Shown here: piece after piece, positions 6,705 through 10,293 of the stretch
Layout: each line of letters begins with the position of its first letter
Numbering within the stretch: the first letter of the stretch is position 1
Assembly (NCBI GenBank): GCA_964550025.1
Contig: CAZJYI010000263.1
Span: 1 to 10,293, forward strand
Reading direction: 5' to 3'
Length of the DNA: 10,293 bases
Source: CAZJYI01 sp964550025
GTDB taxonomy: Bacteria > Verrucomicrobiota > Kiritimatiellia > UBA8416 > CAYOBW01
Translations under genes and position numbers: made by a program
Notes under the pieces: generated by a model
What the model was told of the DNA's origin: nothing
The model's database searches: none
What the model saw: only the letters and a program-made list of their open reading frames with translations

Positions 6705-8114
6705 ATGGCGGAACAGAGCGAGTTCAAGAAGCTGCCAAGCGTCAACGCGCTGCTTGATGATCCGGAGCTGTCGGGCGAGGCCGGGCGGTTTCGACAAGAC
6801 GTGCTGAAGGTCGCCGTGCGCCGAGCGATCTCGGCGGCGCGCGAGCGGGTCGCCGCGGGTGGCGAGGCGCCGGACACCGCATGGCTGGTGCGGGAGACGC
6901 GGCAATACCTGGACATGCTCGCGGCCCCCGCCCTACGCCCCGTGATCAACGCCACCGGCGTCGTGCTACACACCAACCTCGGACGCGCGCCGCTCGGGAC
7001 GGAAGCCGTTCGGGATATCGCGGATACATGCGTCGGCTACACGAACCTGGAATTCGACCTGGAACGGGTACGGCGAGGGAGCAGGATGACCCACGTGCGC
7101 GAGCTGCTCCGCGTCCTGACCACCGCGCAGGACGTGCTCGTGGTCAACAACAACGCCGCGTCGGTATTGCTGGCCCTGCACGCGCTGGCGAAAGGCGGCG
7201 AGGTCGTGATTTCCCGCGGCGAGATGATTGAGATCGGCGGTTCGTTCCGCATCCCCGAAATCCTGACCACCAGCGGAGCGCGCCTGGTCGAAGTCGGCAC
7301 GACCAACAAGACGCGGCTTTCCGACTACGAAGCAGCGATCACGCCGGACACGCGAGTGCTGTTGACTGTTCACCGCTCGAATTTCGCAATCCGCGGTTTC
7401 ACCGAAAGTCCGACGATCGAAGAGCTCGCCGAGCTCGCGCACCGGCATGCGCTTTGCCTGCTCTACGACCTTGGGTCCGGTCTGCTCGAACGCTCCGGAG
7501 GACCGGCAGCAGGGGAGCCGGATGTGAGAACCGCGATCGAGCAGGGCGCGGACGTCGTGGCCTTCAGTTGCGACAAGCTGCTGGGCGGACCGCAGGCCGG
7601 CGTCCTGGCAGGCGGAAGCGAGCTCATCTCACGCATGGCGCACTCCCCGCTCATGCGCGCGCTGCGCGTCGGGAAGCTTACGCTCGCGGCTCTTTCCGCG
7701 GTCTGCCGCCGCCTTCTGGAACAGGACGGGCTGATGCGAGCGCCCGTGTTCGCGATGCTCCACCGGCCCCCTGAGCACACTCGGCAACGGGCCCAGGCAC
7801 TGGTAGACCGAGTCGAACCGCACGGGATCCGGGCGACGGTCGTCGAAAGCCGGGCCCAGTGTGGCGGCGGGTCTCTGCCGGACGTCTATTTCCCGAGCTT
7901 CGCCGTCGAGGTGCTGGGGGCGGAAGCCGTGCCCAAATCGCACGGGAGCACGTTTGCGGAGCAACTGCACGAACGCCTGATTCGCCAGAATCCGCCCGTA
8001 CTGGCCGTGCTCCGCGAAGGAAGGCTGTTTCTCGATATGCTGACGGTGCCGGAGTCCGATTTGCCCACGCTGGCCGAGTGCTTGGAGGGAGCGTTGTTGG
8101 AGACTCCACGGTGA
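6705..8114 (+). CDS. selA: L-seryl-tRNA(Sec) selenium transferase (selenocysteine synthase)
   Basis: SelA is a PLP enzyme that converts seryl-tRNA(Sec) to selenocysteyl-tRNA(Sec) using selenophosphate; in characterised bacteria it forms a large ring-shaped oligomer in the cytoplasm. The 469-residue product has the expected family length. It shows the N-terminal SelA region (LPSVNALLDD near the start), INATGVVLHTNLGRAPL from residue 81, and the cofactor lysine in FSCDKLLGGPQAG at K291. The C-terminal small domain ends in LREGRLFLDMLTV. I chose ATG 6705 as the start; a TTG at 6693 in the same frame is less likely, and neither has a strong Shine-Dalgarno site. The start lies only 19 nt after the tRNA-Sec 3' end, which suggests co-transcription. 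The TGA stop at 8112-8114 overlaps the selB start. Confidence 0.96.
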   Translation: MAEQSEFKKLPSVNALLDDPELSGEAGRFRQDVLKVAVRRAISAARERVAAGGEAPDTAWLVRETRQYLDMLAAPALRPVINATGVVLHTNLGRAPLGTEAVRDIADTCVGYTNLEFDLERVRRGSRMTHVRELLRVLTTAQDVLVVNNNAASVLLALHALAKGGEVVISRGEMIEIGGSFRIPEILTTSGARLVEVGTTNKTRLSDYEAAITPDTRVLLTVHRSNFAIRGFTESPTIEELAELAHRHALCLLYDLGSGLLERSGGPAAGEPDVRTAIEQGADVVAFSCDKLLGGPQAGVLAGGSELISRMAHSPLMRALRVGKLTLAALSAVCRRLLEQDGLMRAPVFAMLHRPPEHTRQRAQALVDRVEPHGIRATVVESRAQCGGGSLPDVYFPSFAVEVLGAEAVPKSHGSTFAEQLHERLIRQNPPVLAVLREGRLFLDMLTVPESDLPTLAECLEGALLETPR

Positions 8115-10048
8115 AACACCTGATCCTGGGAACGGCCGGCCACATTGACCATGGCAAGACGGCGCTGATTCGGGCGCTTACCGGCATCGAGTGCGATACG
8201 CACAAGGAGGAGAAGGCACGGGGAATCACCATCCATCTCGGGTTCGCACATCTCGATCTTCCTTCCGGCGACAGCATCGGAGTCGTCGACGTGCCCGGGC
8301 ACAAGGATTTCGTCCGCGCCATGGTCGCCGGCGCCAGCGGCATCGACATCGGCCTCCTGGTGGTCGGGGCGGACAGCGGGGTGATGCCGCAGACGCGAGA
8401 GCATCTCGAAATCATGAACGTTCTCGGAGTCCGGCACGGGCTGGTGGCCCTGACAAGAATCGACCTGGTTGACGAAGACATTGCCGAAATGGCCGAGCAG
8501 GAGGTCCGTGCCCTGCTGTCGGGCACGTTCCTGGCTTCCGCGGAAATCGTGCGGGTGTCGGCCGTCACCGGACGCGGCGTGGACGAGTTGCGTGCACAGA
8601 TTGCCCGTTTGGCTGAGACCGTTGAAGACAGACCGGCGGGAGAGGTCTTTCGTATGTTCGTGGATCGCATCTTCAGCGTGAGCGGCTTCGGAACCGTCGT
8701 CACCGGGTCGGTTACCAGCGGCGTGATGGACCGGGGCGACACGGCCTTTCTGCTGCCGTCAGAGGCGGGCGAGCTCCGGGTGCGGCGACTCGAAAGGCAC
8801 GGGCAGGAAGTGGAGCGGATCGTGGCCGGCGACCGGGCATCCATCAATCTGGTAGGGGTCGAGCGCGAAGACTTCGAGCGGGGAATGATCGTCGCCAACC
8901 GGCCGCTCCGTGCTACGTCTCTGTTCGACGCACGAGTCAAGCTGTTCTCCCACCGGCAACGCCTGGCGCTCTGGAGCCGTGCGACACTCCACCTGGGCGC
9001 ATTCGAGGATGCGGTGCGGATCCACCTGATCGATCGTGACGCCCTGTCGGACAGGGAGACGGCACTGGTCCAGATTCACACATCCCGCCCCGTCGTGGCG
9101 AGACGGGGCGACCGTTTCGTCGTCCGCAACTCTTCCAGCGATCAGACGCTCGGCGGAGGGGAAGTCATCGATGCGCAGCCGCTCCACCATCGCCGGCGGC
9201 CACCAAAGCTCGTCCGCAACCTGCACGCCATCGCGGAAGGCGACATCGGCGAGCAGGTGGCGGCCGAGATTCGCAAGCACGTGCGGGCCGTGGACCATCG
9301 TGAGGTCGCGGACAACCTGAATGTTCCCGCCACAGACGTGCTGGAAGCGTGGGGCCGTCTGCCGTCGGACGACGTAAAGACAATGGTCCGCGATGGCGCC
9401 GGCTACGCCATGGTACGGGTGCGTTGCGATGCCATGAAGCAGGCGGTACGGGAAACCCTCGCCGCGTTTCACCGACGAAATCCCCTCGTCGAGAAAGGAC
9501 GAACGGTTGAGGAGTTGATGGGCATCACGGGCGTGGGGCAGCGCTCCGCGGCGGCGGCCGTCCTGCGTGTGCTTCTGGACGAACTGAAGGACGCGGGAGA
9601 GTTGAAACTCGTCGGGCGAACCTGGGCGCTGGCTTCGCACAACGTGACGATCTCACCCACTGTGGCCGAAGCGATCCAATTCGTGGAGGACGCCCTGGTG
9701 CGCTACGGCATGCAAACGCCGCTGATGTCGGAGATGATCCCGGCGGCGAAGCGTCGCGGCATCGGAGAGCGCGAGCTCGAACAGTACCTGCGTTACCTGG
9801 TATCGGAGGAACGCGCGCGGTTTATCGACGGAAACTACATTCATGTCTCGGTCGTCGACCGATGCCGCAACGCCCTCGTGAAAGCCCTGGAGCAGCGACC
9901 GGAGGGAATGACGGTGGCCGGCTTCCGCGATCTGGTAGGGGGAAACCGGAAGATCTGCCTGCTGCTGCTCGGTTACTACGACGAGCAAGGCATCACCGTG
10001 CGCCACAGCGATCTGCGGGTGCTGGGGTTGCCCGTTACCCATAGATGA
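8111..10048 (+). CDS. selB: Selenocysteine-specific translation elongation factor SelB
   Basis: SelB is a GTPase that carries Sec-tRNA(Sec) to the ribosome and binds the SECIS through C-terminal winged helices. The start is GTG 8111, overlapping the selA stop by 4 nt (GTGA), with GGAG at 8099-8102. From this codon the protein begins MKHLILGTAGHIDHGKT, as SelB should; the longer open frame upstream overlaps selA and is not used. The product has 645 residues, slightly more than E. coli SelB (614). G1 is GHIDHGKT (10-17), G2 GIT (38-40), G3 DVPGH (60-64), and the G4 position reads TRID (115-118), where NKxD or TKxD is usual. EF-Tu-like beta-barrel domains follow to about 360, including FSVSGFGTVVTGSV. 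The rest is the winged-helix part, with VEELMGITGVGQRSAAAAV and the last helix-turn-strand LLLGYYDEQGITVR. The final PVTHR and stop lie in repeat E2. Confidence 0.96.
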   Translation: MKHLILGTAGHIDHGKTALIRALTGIECDTHKEEKARGITIHLGFAHLDLPSGDSIGVVDVPGHKDFVRAMVAGASGIDIGLLVVGADSGVMPQTREHLEIMNVLGVRHGLVALTRIDLVDEDIAEMAEQEVRALLSGTFLASAEIVRVSAVTGRGVDELRAQIARLAETVEDRPAGEVFRMFVDRIFSVSGFGTVVTGSVTSGVMDRGDTAFLLPSEAGELRVRRLERHGQEVERIVAGDRASINLVGVEREDFERGMIVANRPLRATSLFDARVKLFSHRQRLALWSRATLHLGAFEDAVRIHLIDRDALSDRETALVQIHTSRPVVARRGDRFVVRNSSSDQTLGGGEVIDAQPLHHRRRPPKLVRNLHAIAEGDIGEQVAAEIRKHVRAVDHREVADNLNVPATDVLEAWGRLPSDDVKTMVRDGAGYAMVRVRCDAMKQAVRETLAAFHRRNPLVEKGRTVEELMGITGVGQRSAAAAVLRVLLDELKDAGELKLVGRTWALASHNVTISPTVAEAIQFVEDALVRYGMQTPLMSEMIPAAKRRGIGERELEQYLRYLVSEERARFIDGNYIHVSVVDRCRNALVKALEQRPEGMTVAGFRDLVGGNRKICLLLLGYYDEQGITVRHSDLRVLGLPVTHR

Positions 10049-10258
10049 CGTCCCAACAAGGCCACAGAATCCCCGGCGCTTGCCGCCGGGAAGCTTCAGG
10101 GTTACATGCTACACGCCCCGCTGCTCCGCCATGGACTTGAGCCCGGCTGGGGCGAGAAACAGCGCGAAGCTCTCTTTTCCTTTCGCTCTATCCGGGCTCC
10201 GGGGAGAGACCCCGGTTGTGTAGGCGACAAACCTGAAACTTCCCGCCCGCAAGGGCTG
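10030..10258 (-). mobile_element. Inverted-repeat element E2, diverged and inverted copy of E1
   Basis: Read on the minus strand, this region aligns with E1 nearly end to end. Shared parts include the two GC hairpin units with GGGAAGCTTCAGG (10064-10100) and CCTGAAACTTCCCG (10232-10245), the central GAGCCCGG (10139-10146)/CCGGGCTC (10192-10199) stem, and the GTGTAGCAT box. The end at 10030 is sharp: 10030-10074 matches the outer 45 bp of E1 at 34 positions with no gap, beginning GCCCGTTACCCA, and homology ceases at once outside it. The distal end is less clear. The last hairpin unit is shortened, and sequence after about 10258 no longer matches E1. No protein is encoded. The element overlaps the last 19 bases of selB. 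Confidence 0.7.
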
Positions 10259-10293
10259 TCCTTTATACACAAAAGATAGCTGGACTTTCATGC

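Noticed and set aside
7859..8110. Upstream extension of the selB frame
   Set aside because: It overlaps selA in another frame and has no SelB homology. The conserved protein begins at GTG 8111.
7678..8940. 420-codon minus-strand frame across the selA/selB junction
   Set aside because: Ser/Arg/Thr/Pro-rich shadow of two certain genes, with no motif.
10109..10291. 60-codon minus-strand frame at the right edge
   Set aside because: It lies largely within repeat E2, and the equivalent frame is not kept in E1.

Overview
The window is GC-rich and reads like a PVC-group bacterium. The best guess is Kiritimatiellota or a close relative; this is an inference, not a proof. The grounds are a giant secreted beta-helix protein with thrombospondin-type-3 (TSP3) calcium repeats, a linker style ending in MGADEFVD followed by DTDxDGxxDxWE, and a formylglycine-generating-enzyme-like fragment. 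All of these are common in that group.

Layout. Positions 1-4827 hold the 3' part of one very large surface or secreted protein gene: three parallel beta-helix modules separated by TSP3 blocks and a PKD domain. Its 5' end lies outside the window. Positions 4832-5327 hold an intergenic palindrome and a chimeric gene remnant, in which the C-terminal part of an FGE/sulfatase-modifying-type protein runs in frame into an N-terminal fragment of a stomatin/SPFH protein. Positions 5328-6096 have no convincing gene but are rich in repeats: a 265-bp inverted-repeat element (E1, 5565-5829) and an unrelated 120-nt imperfect palindrome (5858-5977).

Positions 6097-10048 form a compact selenocysteine locus. 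It starts with a small exported selenoprotein of the Rdx (SelW/SelT/SelH-like) family, 117 residues long, read through an in-frame UGA at 6211-6213. Just after the UGA is a stem-loop with the loop GGUCU, a bacterial SECIS candidate. Then come a strong terminator hairpin, tRNA-Sec (anticodon UCA), selA (selenocysteine synthase) and selB (Sec-specific elongation factor). selA and selB overlap by 4 nt, and tRNA-Sec ends only 19 nt before selA. The window therefore holds a UGA-encoded selenoprotein together with most of the machinery to decode it: tRNA-Sec is charged with Ser, SelA converts Ser to Sec, and SelB delivers it at the SECIS. selD (selenophosphate synthetase) is not in the window.

A second copy of the repeat element (E2, 10030 to about 10258) lies in the opposite orientation directly after selB. 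The selenocysteine locus is therefore bracketed by inverted copies of one element. The last five codons and the stop codon of selB appear to lie inside E2.

The most interesting points are the selenoprotein itself, with a vicinal Cys-Sec pair (KCUG) in place of the family's CxxU and with a signal peptide; the inverted elements flanking the locus; and the capture of the selB stop codon by one of them.
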